Source: Toxorhynchites rutilus septentrionalis
Lineage: Eukaryota > Arthropoda > Insecta > Diptera > Culicidae
Direction of reading: 5' to 3'
Length of the DNA: 64,000 nucleotides
Assembly: GCF_029784135.1 (NCBI RefSeq)
Contig: NC_073746.1
Location: 161,857,608-161,921,607 of the forward strand
In this document: piece by piece, positions 18,576-29,942 of the stretch
Numbering within the stretch: position 1 is the stretch's first letter
Layout: each line of letters starts with the position of its first letter
Position numbers and translations under genes: made by a program
The notes under the pieces: generated by a model
Database searches by the model: none
What the model was told of the DNA's origin: nothing
The model's input: the letters and a program-made list of their open reading frames with translations, nothing else

Positions 18576-19174
18576 ATGGTAGGCTTAAAAACGATTTAAC
18601 TACTTGCTCTTCACATGTTTTTTTTATTTCAGTCCGTTACTTTGCACACTGATGTGGGCGACATCAAGTTGGAATTGTTCTGCGAAGAATGCCCGAAAAC
18701 TTGCGAAAACTTTCTAGCATTATGTGCGAGCGATTATTATAATGGGTGCATCTTCCACAGGAATATTAAGGGCTTTATTGTGCAGACTGGAGATCCCGCT
18801 GGCACAGGTAAAGGAGGACAATCGATATGGAGTCGTAAATTCGAGGACGAGTTCAAGGAAGGATTGAAACACAACGAACGAGGAATGGTTTCCATGGCTA
18901 ACAGTGGACCGAATACAAATGCGAGCCAGTTTTTTATAACATATGCTGCACAGCCGGCACTCGATTTGAAGTATACACTGTTTGGAAAGTTCGTATTCCG
19001 ATAAACGTTTGATGCACTTAAATGAGATGCTCTCTTTTTTTTTACAGAGTCATAGATGGTTTCGAAGCTCTGGATGAATTGGAAAAGTTGACCGTCAATC
19101 CGAAAACATATCGGCCAGTGGTGGAGAAACGAATCAATAGCGTTACAATACACATGAATCCGCTTGCGGGATAA
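18576..19174 (+). CDS. PPIL3: peptidyl-prolyl cis-trans isomerase-like 3 (cyclophilin)
   Basis: Three exons: 18576-18578 (ATG only), 18633-18988 and 19048-19174. Introns of 54 and 59 bp have GT...AG ends. The product is 161 aa, exactly the usual PPIL3 length. It is a single cyclophilin domain from residue 2: SVTLHTDVGDIKLELFCEE, NFLALCASDYYNGCIFHR, FIVQTGDPAGTGKGGQSIW, SMANSGPNTNASQFFIT and LDLKYTLFGK. The catalytic Arg of the FHR motif and the QFF motif are present. PPIL3 isomerises X-Pro bonds and is found in spliceosomal complexes. Exon 2/3 joining restores FGKVIDG, as in the family. A polyadenylation signal AATAAA lies at 19312-19317. The neighbour NF-YB converges from the right. An ATG at 18615 lies inside intron 1 and is not the start. 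Confidence 0.95.
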
Positions 19175-19453
19175 TATGATTAAAATTCGATCTTCTTATT
19201 TTTATGGAGCCTAGATCAGTTTGCAAAAACAGTACATGGTGATATAACCTTCATTAATTAGTATGATAAGATTAGAATATAGTATTTCGGACAATTATTT
19301 CAGAATATTAAAATAAACAAAATCAGCATCCATCAAATCTATTCGAATGCATCGCTCGGGTTATACTGTTCAATAAATCATAAATATGTTCCATTCACGC
19401 AGCAAGGGGTTTGTACATAGCGAAATAATATCGGTTCTATGGCAAATGCTTTC

Positions 19454-20240
19454 CTACATTTGCTGAAAAGGATCGTTTTTCAGGTAATAAGTTCCATCAG
19501 AATCCTGATATATGACATTGGCAGAAACATTCGCGCTTGTATTGGAAGGTTGAACAGCTATAATTGAGAAACGTTATGAACAAAAAATACATTCCAGACA
19601 TGGGTATTCTTGGAGAGCTTTGGAGAATTTTGCTCTATAGCATTAATTATAACTCACAACTAAAGTCCTGATTGATTACTTCATATTGTTGTTGATGCTC
19701 CGGAGTCTGTTCAGGGCTAGACCGTTCTGCTTTGATACTCTGCGATCGGGCAATGGAATATTATCTTCATTAATCGACAGAAAGGAATCTTACAACTTAC
19801 ATCTCGGTATTTAGTAAGGTACATTTTCAGGGGCTCGACATAATTATCGAATCCTAGCGTGTACATTGCACAAAGTATATCTTCCCCATTTATTGTTTTC
19901 CGCTTCTCCATGTGGCATCTTTCACTGGCTTCGGAAGTAATGAAAGAGATGAATTCCGAAACGCACTCCTGAACACATTCCCGTGCATCTTTGGCGATTT
20001 TTCCGTTCGATGGAATACCTTTTTTCATGATTTTAGTAATATTGGCTATCGGTAGAAAACGATCCTGCTCTCGCAGTGGAACTCCTGGCTTCAATACGTG
20101 GTCCGTTCCAGAATCGTCAGATTGCATTCCCTCTGAAAGACGTGATAACGACCCTTCATACCATATTCCATCTAATATTGAGGTCACTTACCCGCTTCCT
20201 CTATCATATAATGCGTACCTTCTAATGCCGACGATGCCAT
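19454..20240 (-). CDS. Nf-YB: nuclear transcription factor Y subunit beta
   Basis: Four exons on the - strand: 20240-20192, 20132-19801, 19739-19658 and 19557-19454. All introns are short with GT...AG ends, and the product is 188 aa. The core is the CBF/NF-YB histone fold: [92 protein letters not shown] pairs with NF-YC, recruits NF-YA and binds CCAAT boxes in promoters in the nucleus. The ATG at 20240 ([16 protein letters not shown]) is preferred over an in-intron ATG at 20187, because the GTAAGT donor at 20191 and the TTTCAG acceptor at 20133 give a continuous acidic N-terminus. The last two exons give a short Q/S-rich tail ending NDPFQQM; these exons rest on splice signals and open frame only. 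Confidence 0.93.
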
Positions 20241-20765
20241 CTTCGAGCTGAGAACTATTTGTTTTTATTCTGTAAACGAATTCGAGTGCAAAATGTTTTG
20301 GATCCAGATGATATGTTTACATCATTCAAAAGTGAAAACAAACAAAATAATGACAGTATATTGCTTGTTGATGTTACGAAATGCATCAAGTTGTCACGTT
20401 TTTCTACTTACAGTGACTCAAACTCGTAATCGTACTCTACCATGCAGATCTCTTTTCCCTTCTTTTCAAAATTGAAAATAAGTTTTCGGAACATTCTATT
20501 AAGATAAAGTCATAGTGTCGTATGAGAGTTAAAAGGTTTGCTATCTGTTTTCAGAATAATGGTTTTTATTTTGTATGTGCGCTAATGTATGAAAATTGAC
20601 CTAAACTCATAATCGTACGCTGGTTGAAATCCCTACTCGATTTCGAAGGCGTTGGCCAGTTTCCGAATTCCATCATTAGTATGATATTCCTTGTTTATTG
20701 CAACTATCTTTAGCTGTCTTTGGCCTTAGAGTTTTTTTTGTGTATTCGGAAGGAATATTTAGCAA

Positions 20766-20972
20766 TTGTATTGGTGTAGTGGTGTGTTGGATCAGAATGT
20801 TTACTTGAACATCCTGAAGGAAAATATGAAGAAAAGTGTCAACAAAATGGAATGGAATCGAGGATACAAGTTTTGCCATGACAATGACCCAGAGTTCAAG
20901 ACATATAAAGTTCGCACATGGTTACATTACAATTCTCGCGTAACTTTTGATAAGGTCCTATGTACCATTTAG
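20766..20972 (+). pseudogene. Tc1-like transposase fragment
   Basis: A 68-aa frame inside the long-TIR element. It includes DQNVYLNILKENMKKSVNK followed by HDNDPEFKTYKVRTWLHYN, matching the catalytic stretch of Tc1 transposases (usual form QDNDPKHT..V..WL) around the second Asp. The DNA-binding N-terminus and the third catalytic acid are not recognisable downstream, so the copy is defective. Only the DND motif is certain. Confidence 0.7.
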
Positions 20973-20999
20973 ATCAACTCGAGGAAAACGAAGTGGAAT

Positions 21000-21710
21000 A
21001 TCAGAATATTGTTCCGGGAATTGTTTCAAAAGGAATCGATCTTTATCACTACTTTTACCACTAGCAGTCAATAATAACTCTGAAAAACCAATCGTAACTG
21101 TTGTTATGTGATTTTAGTTTGAAATTGAAGCCTCCGACCGAAAAATGTTACATTGGACGTTTTGACTGACCGCTTTGTACATTGGACAAATAAAATGTGA
21201 ATTTGAAAATAGCTATTGAACAACGATCGAACTACTTGCATTTCGTGCTAAAAGCAGATCACTATTGCTATCACTGTGGCATTGAACTAAAAACGATATC
21301 AGCACCCGAAAATAACAAAAACTCGAAATGACCGAAGTGCGACTTCGTGTTGTTTTGATTGCTTTGTTACTTCGGACGTATCGAGCGTCAGAGGAAAGTG
21401 GTGTCCATAGTAAAAGTCGAGTGCTTAAAATTTAGAATCTGTGCATTGGACATTTTTTATATCGGTGATAAAAAAGGTGAAAAGGATAGACACTTGAACG
21501 ATCGTTTTCTCAATGCATTCAATGATTGAGAACTAATAATTTGCATCCATTCATTTGATTTGTTTACATTAGCTACTTAGAACCTTTTCAAAAGTTACAC
21601 GAGAATTACTCAAAAGTTATTGATATTCCTCCACAATCTTCCGACATCAATCCTAGTAAAAAACTGAGGAAGTTATCTGTGTAGATAATTTAGAAACCAT
21701 TAAATTTCTA
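21000..21710. other. decayed interior of the Tc1-like element
   Basis: AT-rich sequence between the transposase fragment and the right inverted arm. No frame of note; probably decayed transposase sequence or a deletion product. Confidence 0.4.
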
Positions 21711-22066
21711 AAATTGATAAATATTCCTTCCGAATATACCAAAAACCTCATAGATAAGACCAAAGACAGCTAAAGATAGTTGCAAAAGCAAGGAATATCA
21801 TACTAATGATGGAATTCGGAAATTGGTCAACGCCTTCGAAACCGAGTAGGGAATTCAACCAGCGTACGATTATGAGTTTAGGTCAATTTTCATACATTAG
21901 CACATACAAAATAAAAACCATTATTCTGAAAACAGATAGCAAACCTTTTAACTCTCATATGACACTATAACTTTATCTAAATATAATGTTCCGAAAGCTT
22001 GTTTTCGACTTCCAAAAGTAAGGAAAAGAGATCTGCATGGTACGATTAGGGGTTTCAGTTACTGTA

Positions 22067-22325
22067 TACACTCAGCCATTCCATACCAAACCGATATAGT
22101 GGTTCTCGGATTTTCGTTAAAAGTGGTAGTTTTGTTCTTTATCGCAAATTATGAGACCCGTATTTTTTATTTTTTTTGTAAGGGTGACCGTTTCCATTTT
22201 AGGGTGGTCCAAAAAAACATTTTTTTGCATTTTTGCCAAAAATGACTTTTTTCAAAAATTAATAACTTTTGAACTACTAGACCGATTCAAATGATCGACA
22301 TATCAAATTAAAGCCCATTACCTGG
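22067..22325 (+). repeat. dispersed inverted-end repeat, copy 2
   Basis: CAGCCATTCCATACCAAACC (22073) onward is the inverse of the end of copy 1 (13131). AATTAATAACTTTTGAACTA onward matches copy 1 in direct orientation. It stops abruptly at about 22325, where unrelated GGGACCGACACGG sequence begins. Confidence 0.6.
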
Positions 22326-22911
22326 GACCGACACGGGTTACACAAAAAGTTAATTGTCGGTCCCCTATTTCGGTCGGTGCTCAACGTGTTGAACACATAA
22401 ACAGGCGCTTTGTCGCGTCAAGCTACACGCGCTACACGCGACTCAATTTGCGCCTAGCCTCAGGCGCGATATAGCGCCTGTCTTTGTGACTAATGAAAAC
22501 AGATGGAACGGCGCAAGTTGGCCAGATAACGTGCGATGGTGGAGCGCTCGTGAAACACGAGACGCTCGACGCTGTGACTGAGCCACAGTTTCTCGTGCTG
22601 CTGATGCCGGTTGTGGTGGTTGTGTTGGTGAACAGTCATATAACGCCGTGAGTTTAACACTGTATGGTATCGTACAACTCTGTGTGAATCAGACATTGTA
22701 TGCCAGCGGCACGTTGTTTACACCAAACTGCGACTCAATATGCGCTCTACCACGCTACGTTTGTGGCATGTATGAGTCGTGTTGATAGTCTCGTGTTCGC
22801 TTACGAGCGCTATACGCTTCTCAATTTACGCCTAGCCCCAAAGCAAGCACGCGATCGCTGATTATAACTTCTTCTTCTTTCTTTGTTTTTAAGAGGCTTT
22901 AAACTTTGCAG
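22326..22911. other. GC-richer non-coding segment with internal echoes
   Basis: Words such as CTCAATTTGCGCCTAGCC (22442) and CTCAATTTACGCCTAGCC (22817) recur, with CGCTACACGCG motifs between. GGGACCGACAC also occurs in the MITE at 42410-42684 (42605). Probably transposon-derived; no gene seen. Confidence 0.4.
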
Positions 22912-23190
22912 TTCATTCGCCTCTAAAGTTATAACTGCTAGAGAGGAGAAAGCGTATTTCACCATCAGCACCGACCGGGAAGCTGGGGTTTATGGAGAAT
23001 GTAGCGGAAAATATCGTCAGCAAGTTATTAAGGTAGGAAAAAATATTTCTGAGGGTGTACAGTGTTAACAAAATCTTTATTTACAGCCAGATTTGACCAG
23101 CGAGGAAATGATCGAGGATGAACAAAACTACGAGTCCGATTCTGCTGAAATTTTGACAGTAGCCGTTTACGAGAATGTACTATACGATAG
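22912..23190 (+). CDS. two exon-like frames of an unrecognised gene
   Basis: I do not recognise this protein. Exon-like block 22912-23032 follows an AG acceptor and ends at ATTAAG|GTAGG. Block 23087-23190 follows TTTACAG and ends at GATAG|GTAATC. Spliced, the frame stays open: first SFASKVITAREEKAYFTIST..., ending KYRQQVIK, then PDLTSEEMIEDEQNYESDSA..., ending YENVLYDR (75 aa plus 2 nt). Codon choice looks coding, with balanced third positions unlike the AT-rich surroundings. No upstream start or downstream exon was found, so it may be an internal fragment of a longer gene, a gene remnant, or cargo of the preceding repeat. An alternative acceptor at about 22893 would introduce a stop. Confidence 0.45.
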
Positions 23191-24900
23191 GTAATCTCTC
23201 TTGCGATACTGACACCGTCGTGCTATAAGGCTAAGTACTTATCGAACCGCCTTCGTATATGTCAAGCAGAACCATGATTCGTAAGCCTAATATCGGCTAC
23301 ATTTTTCTGCCGGAAATGAACCTATTAGAATTAAATCCTTATTATACCTTCGTATTGCCTTATGGCAACATTAAAAATGGTCAATGAGTGCTTTTCTCTT
23401 CAGTCTCTAGATATGAACACCTCCAAGTTTACTTATGTTATCGAGCAAAATATACTTACCGCTGGTAGGGATGTGGGACAGTTGGTAATATGTTCAAAAA
23501 AGTTGATGGGTCTGAGCCTAGAGGCACGGACGGGATTTTGACATAGGACTGCGTTTGTGTGTAGTAATTGCATTTGAATTGAGTTTTTTCATTGTTCAAA
23601 ATCTGTAATTTTGTTCTCTTTTGATACCTCAAATAGAAGCCCTGAAAAAACGTTTCCTGTTTGAACTTGTATCCTTTAAATGGGTTAGATGAGATAACGT
23701 GATAGAATCCGGAACCACATTCTGTTCAAAAATGTACACAAAAATTACTACCTTTTCTTCTGTTTATTCAATTATGCAGAAGAATACAAGGAGTCATCAT
23801 TTATCATTTTTAAACACAAGTCTATATAGTTCAGATCTACATAACTATAAGCCAAAGTAAATAAATCTATGATATATTATAGATATTATAGATAAAAATA
23901 GCATTTTCTCCTTCGTTGCCACGTTGTCCGGAACATTGTTTGTAGAGGGTTGCAATAACTTTATAACCAGGTGATGTATATTAACCCGTATTATTTAATA
24001 CGTCACAAATCAAGTGATTTCAATACTCTGCTGAGCGTTCTAGCGCCCTATGTTATGCAAGTACAGCACGAGTTAGACTCGAAGTTGTACGGGAAAGGGT
24101 TTAGTATCCTATGCCCATGAGGGGTCTCTTGGGAAGTTCGTGTAGTTGCTGTAATGAACTGATTGGGTGCTAAGTTCTGCTTATGCATAGGAAAGGGAAA
24201 CGAGAACAGGCAAGTGCATTCTAGGAAGTGAAGCGGGTTTCTAAGGAAGACATATATGGGGAACATAATTTCGAGATCGCGACTACTCAAGCTCTTATAG
24301 TCTGATATGCGTGAGTATACCACTTCTGAATCAGCAGCCAGTCAAAATTATCAATTGCATTTTACAAAACCGAACAACATGCTCGATATAATGACATCCT
24401 GGACCAGAATTACATAAATTGTTAGTAGCAAGCCCGACACGATAAAGACGTGAATGAGCCCGAATTGATTGTATTGGGGATAATAGAGTAAAAACATCTT
24501 CCGAGATCACCCCTCCATTGATTCTGCCTACTGATTAATGCCTATTATCGGCAAATGGAGAATATTTCATAACCCGTATCGACTCGCAATGTGAGCTTAC
24601 GCCCGTTAGTAGGCAATAAAATTGCTCGTTGCGTCGGGGAGAAGAGCGAGTGGTTAGTGCTATCAAAAAAATATACCCATTTCAATCGTCATATTGTTCA
24701 ACTTTTTTACTATATTTTCTGTTCGTGTTTCAAGCAGAAAAATTGCTGGATAAATGTATTATTGAAATTTGAGTAATATGCGTTTGAAAACTCTTGATGA
24801 ATCGTTACAATTTTCGTAGGGTGACCTCCCTATATAGAAATCAAAGACATAGTCCTATGTCAAAATTTGTACATTCTACTAATGTTTGCATTACCAAAGG
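23191..24900. other. gene-free segment with two repeat-family starts
   Basis: TTTTGACATAGGACTGCGTT (23536-23555, +) and its counterpart GACATAGTCCTATGTCAAAA (24845-24864, start read on -) are ends of the GACGTAGGACTACGTC family. They face inward around about 1.3 kb of non-coding DNA, which might be one element with two inverted starts. Confidence 0.45.
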
Positions 24901-27900
24901 TGAAGCTCCCTTTGCATATATTCATGCGTGCGTGAAGAAAAATAGAACAAAAAGTTTTAAATTCTCGATATCGGTTCTGGGTCATCGGACGGGTTCAAGC
25001 TTGCCCTAACACAAAACACACAAAGCTTATTTCTATGTTCGGTTTTTACACAAAAACACTTTTCCATGGGTTTCTTCTTTAGAATCAGTTTATTCATATT
25101 CTATATATGCTTTGTAATGAGAATGATATATAGGTATATATAAAATCAAATCTATATATGTATAATAGTTAACAAAAAAGTTTTTTTTCCTTATTTTTTA
25201 TCAGTTTTATTATTTTTTATTTTCTTCATTTTTATTAAAAATGAGACAGCAAACGCAACATACTGCGCGAGACAATCTCATTTGTCAACAATCAATATCA
25301 TTTAGTATATAACTCTGTTACTTCATTTTTTTATACTCGTTTTACTTGTTGATGCCTATCTTAAAAATTTATACATGCATTCGAATTTATACTAATAGTT
25401 AATGTTTTTTCTCTGTATGGATTTTGTTTGTTGTCCTAAAACAATAAAAAATACGAATGCTTACTAAGTCTGATGATCACCACGAACAAACTGATTTCAC
25501 GATAAAATAAAAATAAGAATCACATTGTTTTTACATCGTTTGCTCTCTGTTTGCAATGTACACAAAAACTAATTGTTACTGCTAGTGTTTTACTTGTTCT
25601 GTGTTTGAGTGTTGGTTTGTTAATTAAACTGTTGTCGTTTACTTTTAACCTTCTACAATTTATGCAAAGTTAATTTAAGAACTATTTTTTTCTTTGTTAT
25701 CAATTACATTACTTATTGCTTCGTTTTTAAAATGTAAGTGAGCGGTTGCAGGTGGAATGTTTTTCTTATTACTTGCCAATTATATTCATTGAATTTCGAG
25801 ATTTCTAGCGAGGAGAAAGCAAAACAAGCTACACTTTGTTAACTGCATCGGGGAGTGTCTGTGTTTTTATTTTTTTTACTCTACTCTTTATTATAACAAT
25901 TCATTTCACACGCAGTTGTTTTGCTAGGATGGGCCAGATTAACCTCTCAATCGCTCACTTAACTGTTTTTAATCTCTTTTAACTCAATCGGTTGCTTCTT
26001 GCGTATGAGCGAGCTACGAAAAAAAAATCACTACGTTCAACAATTTCGATGAACCCGTCATACACGATCATAAAATGTTGTTGTTTGTGTTCTTTCTCTG
26101 GTTTATTGTTTATATTGTTGATTTTGAATGATTCAGCACTGCAGATTTTTCATCTCATATTCATTATTGATATAATTATATGAGAATTTGCGTTTTACTT
26201 TCGTTCGGAGAATGCTTCTGGTTCAAACTCGATTACGGGTTTCAAGTACTTGTGTTGCTGTATAATCATTTACTTTTGTAGTTGAGTATATGCATGTCTT
26301 ATAAATTTACCACTACATTTTATTATGCATTCATTAAATTCTGTAGTATTAGTTCAAAACTTTACATGCGTGTATGTGACTTGTGTTTTTTGTTTGTTTT
26401 CACAATGCAACTTACTTAGCTATTATTTTTCATTATCCTTGGTAAATTTATAAACAAATTTATATCCTTTTATCTACATTTTCTGTTTTTTTTAATAGTT
26501 TGTTTTTTTTTGCAATAATGTGTCTCAATTCATTTGGTATGAATGACTTATACTGGTTTTGTTTATTTGTTTACTTGAATTATTCGTCATAAACTGGAAG
26601 TCTAAAAGCGTTTGTTTTTCTGTTTCAGTTATTAAATTTAATCTTTTATCGTCTATAAATAACAATATATTTGGTTTTGCTTATATTCCCCATAAAAATT
26701 ATTTTCCCGTTTCTATATAATTGTTTTTTTACATATCCGTTCTTGTCAGTTTTTTGTTTTCTTTTTCTTCAATATATAAATAAAAAACGTGTATAACAAT
26801 TAACGTTTAATACATTTTATGGTTAAAATTGTGTCTTTATTTTTTCGTATAAACAAAAACTCCTTGATTACTATTCAGCTATTCCATAAAAATACCAGAC
26901 AAACAATTGATGCGAAATCCATTCTTCTCTTTGTCTTCCTCTTATGTGTAATGATTTTTATGCATCTGACAACGACGAAAAACTGTGACCTCAAATATAT
27001 AATGGCATTTCATAAGTCGATGATGACGTACGGCGACGACTGTATGAGTGAACCGCATTTCGTTCGTTCAATTTTCTATAATTTCTACTGTGTCGTTACT
27101 GTAGCTCTGCAGAGCTTAGCGTTTGTTTCGTGTTTTCATTTGACTGAACTGTTTTAGTTGTTTAATGAGAGCCACTTGCGGCAACAACTACTCTATCTCA
27201 TTTTAATTAATTAAACACAAACTAAGTATCACATATGATAATGGCGTCGAGGTTTTCTCATTTGTTTTTTTTTGTTTACTCTGTGTATGTAATGTCTGCA
27301 GTTGGTGCTCATAAATTTCAAAGCATGTTTGCCGATAACTGCGCTGAATGGGGACGAACCTCACACGGAAAGCTCACGATACATATAGCATGGTTGGAAG
27401 TTCTCTAGCACTAAAAGCGTGACATGTATTCAGTGTATTGAAGTTTGAAAAAATGTTAACTTTGATTAGAGGAAATAGTTCTTCACATTTCTAACTAAAG
27501 CTGTTTCAATTGAAGAAAGAAACGTTCAAACAAAATTTTGGTACCATCTGCACCATCTTTCATATTCGAGTATTAACCCAGCATTGGTGCATTGCAAATA
27601 CATTTAGTTATTATTTTCCACGTGCGAAATTCGTCTTGCGATTTTTTTTCGCTAAAATCATTCACATTGAATTACGAAGTCTTGCGAATATGTCAAACTA
27701 TCGTCTAGTGATAGCTTATTATTTAAGAACAACATTTACAACGAAAACAAGTTGAACAAGATTCGTGAAACGAATTACTCATGTTACTCACAAATGTGAG
27801 TGCAAGTAATGTATGCATTAAAAATAGGACAAATGATGGCGGATGGCGATGAAAAAATAAACTACATAAGATGATTCAATGGACCAAATTTTCCTCGAAT

Positions 27901-27920
27901 GCTACATTTATTAAGTCTAC
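24901..27920 (-). other. T-rich, transposon-poor block; possible exchanger 3' UTR
   Basis: No ORF of weight and no recognisable transposon in 3 kb, unusual in this window. The plus strand is strongly T-rich, i.e. A-rich on the exchanger's strand. Together with 30806-34635 it lies downstream of the exchanger stop codon. A very long 3' UTR is inference; several TTTATT words (AATAAA on -) could serve as sites. Confidence 0.3.
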
Positions 27921-27929
27921 TAAAAAAAA

Positions 27930-28230
27930 TTATTCGACGCCCTGCCAGGCATCTTTACGGTAGTTGACCGGAACCTTAGCCATGATCGATGAGATGATAT
28001 TTGTCAGCATGCTCTTCAGATATTTCGTGACCTTGGCTGCATCTCTGTAAGACCGCAAAATTATTGGAGTAAGTCCTCCGTTTGTGGTTCGCCCAGCAAT
28101 TTTCTATCGGTCGCAGCTGGGGGCCTTTGGGAGGGTTGGAGGACTTCGGTACAACGTCTATCTTTAGCCGGTTCATCTCCAGTGATTTGTTGTCAGCCGC
28201 TCTTCCTGAGTGATTGTCTGTTGCTCAGAC
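27930..28230 (-). pseudogene. Tc1/mariner-type transposase C-terminal relic
   Basis: - strand translation gives VVPKSSNPPKGPQLRPIENC followed by WANHKRRTYSNNF. This is the segment around the third catalytic acid (Glu of RPIE) in IS630-Tc1-mariner transposases. Upstream (28272-28500) is an open stretch I cannot assign. The fragment borders a copia relic. Confidence 0.65.
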
Positions 28231-28479
28231 ACGGCCGTCCTAGACTGACGCTTCCGCATAAATGTACTTGTTCATAGTTTGGCTGGTTGCTCCGACCTCC
28301 CTTCTAAGGCGCGGGATGATGAGACTACCTTGCTCTCGGCCTTCCTCTCTAGCTTCTGCTGCACTTTACGGTTACGGTTGCCATCCGTAACAGACGGAAC
28401 GCGAAACACGAAAAATCTCTTGAGCGGTCCACAATGTGTTAACTCATTGTTCGCTTTTTTCAGCTTCGATAACTTTTTC

Positions 28480-29620
28480 GCCTTCGCCGATGATGGCATC
28501 TTAAACCGTTACGATTCTTCGCATCGACGCCTTCCAGATTCTATAATCGTTTGTCCCATATCCAACAAATACTTCTTTCCAGCTCGAGTTTCTGGCGGTC
28601 CTCTTTCGGAATATGAAAGGAAGCCACGGAACCAAAAACTCGCAGTTTTGAAACTTCGTGGGCTTCCTTCCCACTAACATCTCGAACGGCGTCAGACTCT
28701 CACCAATGGCGCTAGCAAGATTTCTATTCGCCAGGAATGCAGTAGTGTATACCGTCCCTCCCCAAAACTCACGACTTATCCCGAAGTCGAACACCATCGA
28801 ACGAGCCTCCACTAACGTTCGATTCATTCGCTCGCTGGTACGGTTCTGCTCTGGACAGTATGACACGGTCAACTCCTGCTCTTGCTTTACAGTTTCAAAA
28901 CGACCGCATCTCCTTGTTGGTGTACTCCCTGCCGTTGTCCGAACGCAGACAGGAAATCCTCATATCAAATCGCCTCGTATTCCTTGAAGCAGCGTGGCAC
29001 CTCTTCCTTTGACCGGGTTATATGCCTGCAGATTTGATATTACTGATCAAGAATAGATTACAAAGGACCGCCGGGAAGAAAACTGCATCTGTCACCGTCG
29101 CTTCAATGGTCTTTCCGTCAACCACGGATAGCACCGGAACGTCTCCTGAAAAGTCTGCCATAACCCATTTGCTGCTCTACGCGCTCTTCATCGCATGCAT
29201 GCCGTGTGTCGCAGCTCGTGCAGTTGTCGATCCATTTGAAGTAGCTTAGCCACACTCTTCTGTTCGAATATTTTCACCAAAGCATCCCACATCTGCTTGG
29301 GGGTTTCACGTCCTTGCCGGCGCTGCAGCTGGTCGTTGTGTATTCGAGATACAAGCATCGACTTGCACTTTCTGTCTCTCTTCTGGTACTTTTCCGAAAC
29401 CTTTTCTTTCCGAGTTTTCACCTCTACCACGTCCGGTGCCTCGACCTTCAACTTCGCAACATGACCGATATACGTTTCGATTCACTCGATTAGCTCGTGT
29501 TCTTCGAGGAAGGTGAGTATTCGGAACGTCCACGCAACGAAGTTGATCCCTTCGAAAATTGCCAGCATCGTTGAGCATCGTTCCGCTCGCGATCACCCAT
29601 TTTTCGTTCGGAACGGACTA
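28480..29620 (-). pseudogene. Ty1/copia polyprotein relic
   Basis: Read on the - strand. A gag block (about 29560-29190) has EGINFVAWTFR-like, VSRIHNDQLQ and MWDALVKIFEQKSVAKLLQM segments. A protease-flank block (about 29150-29010) has GDVPVLSVVDGKTIEATVTD. An integrase block (28990-28500) has SDNGREYTNKEM, YCPEQNRTSERMNRTLVEAR and TPFEMLVGRKPT. The blocks are in several frames with stops. The zinc knuckle, reverse transcriptase and LTRs were not found, so this is a deleted, dead copy. Confidence 0.82.
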
Positions 29621-29707
29621 CTTCCGGACGAATAAAACGTCGAAATTTGTCGAATCATAATCGCTTAATTAGTAATACTTTACTTCAGTAGTACTTTCTT
29701 TTATTAA

Positions 29708-29942
29708 CCCTTCCACTACGAGCGTCGTTTATAGACGACATTCGCGCCATGTCTTGTGTGTACGAGCGTCGTTTATAGACGACATTCGCGCCATGTCTTG
29801 TGTGTACGAGCGTCGTCTTTAGACGACATCAGGGTGATACTGCACATCGATCACACCAGCGTGATATTCATACTTTTCGGCGCAGTGCCTTCGTTCAGCG
29901 GTAGCTCCGTGCTCCGTCGGAGACACTACCGTAGTGAAAGGG
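29708..29942. mobile_element. TTAA-flanked piggyBac-type MITE
   Basis: TTAA at 29704-29707 and 29943-29946. Inverted ends CCCTTCCACTACG / CCCTTTCACTACG (12 of 13). 235 bp, non-coding. It contains 2.6 copies of a 44-bp unit (starting 29717, 29761 and 29805), each with GTCGTTTATAGACGAC, itself an inverted repeat. TTAA target and CCCT ends are piggyBac traits. Confidence 0.85.
29717..29832 (+). repeat. 44-bp tandem repeat, 2.6 units
   Basis: The first two units are identical over 44 bp (TACGAGCGTCGTTTATAGAC onwards). The third diverges after about 25 bases (GTCTTTAGACGAC). Confidence 0.95.

Larger units (their letters stand above)
20411..22064 (+). mobile_element. Tc1-like transposon with ~355-bp inverted ends
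   Basis: TA dinucleotides at 20409-20410 and 22065-22066 flank it. The left arm 20411 to about 20768 is the inverted complement of about 21712-22064. For example, CATCATTAGTATGATATTCC at 20672-20691 is mirrored at 21795-21814. Such long ends recall Quetzal-type Tc1 elements of mosquitoes. Between the arms lies a transposase remnant. The outermost bases CAGTGACTCAAAC / CAGTAACTGAAAC are Tc1-like. Confidence 0.88.

Noticed and set aside
28272..28500. - strand 75-codon basic frame as part of the copia or mariner relic
   Set aside because: It sits between the two relics but matches neither; origin left open.
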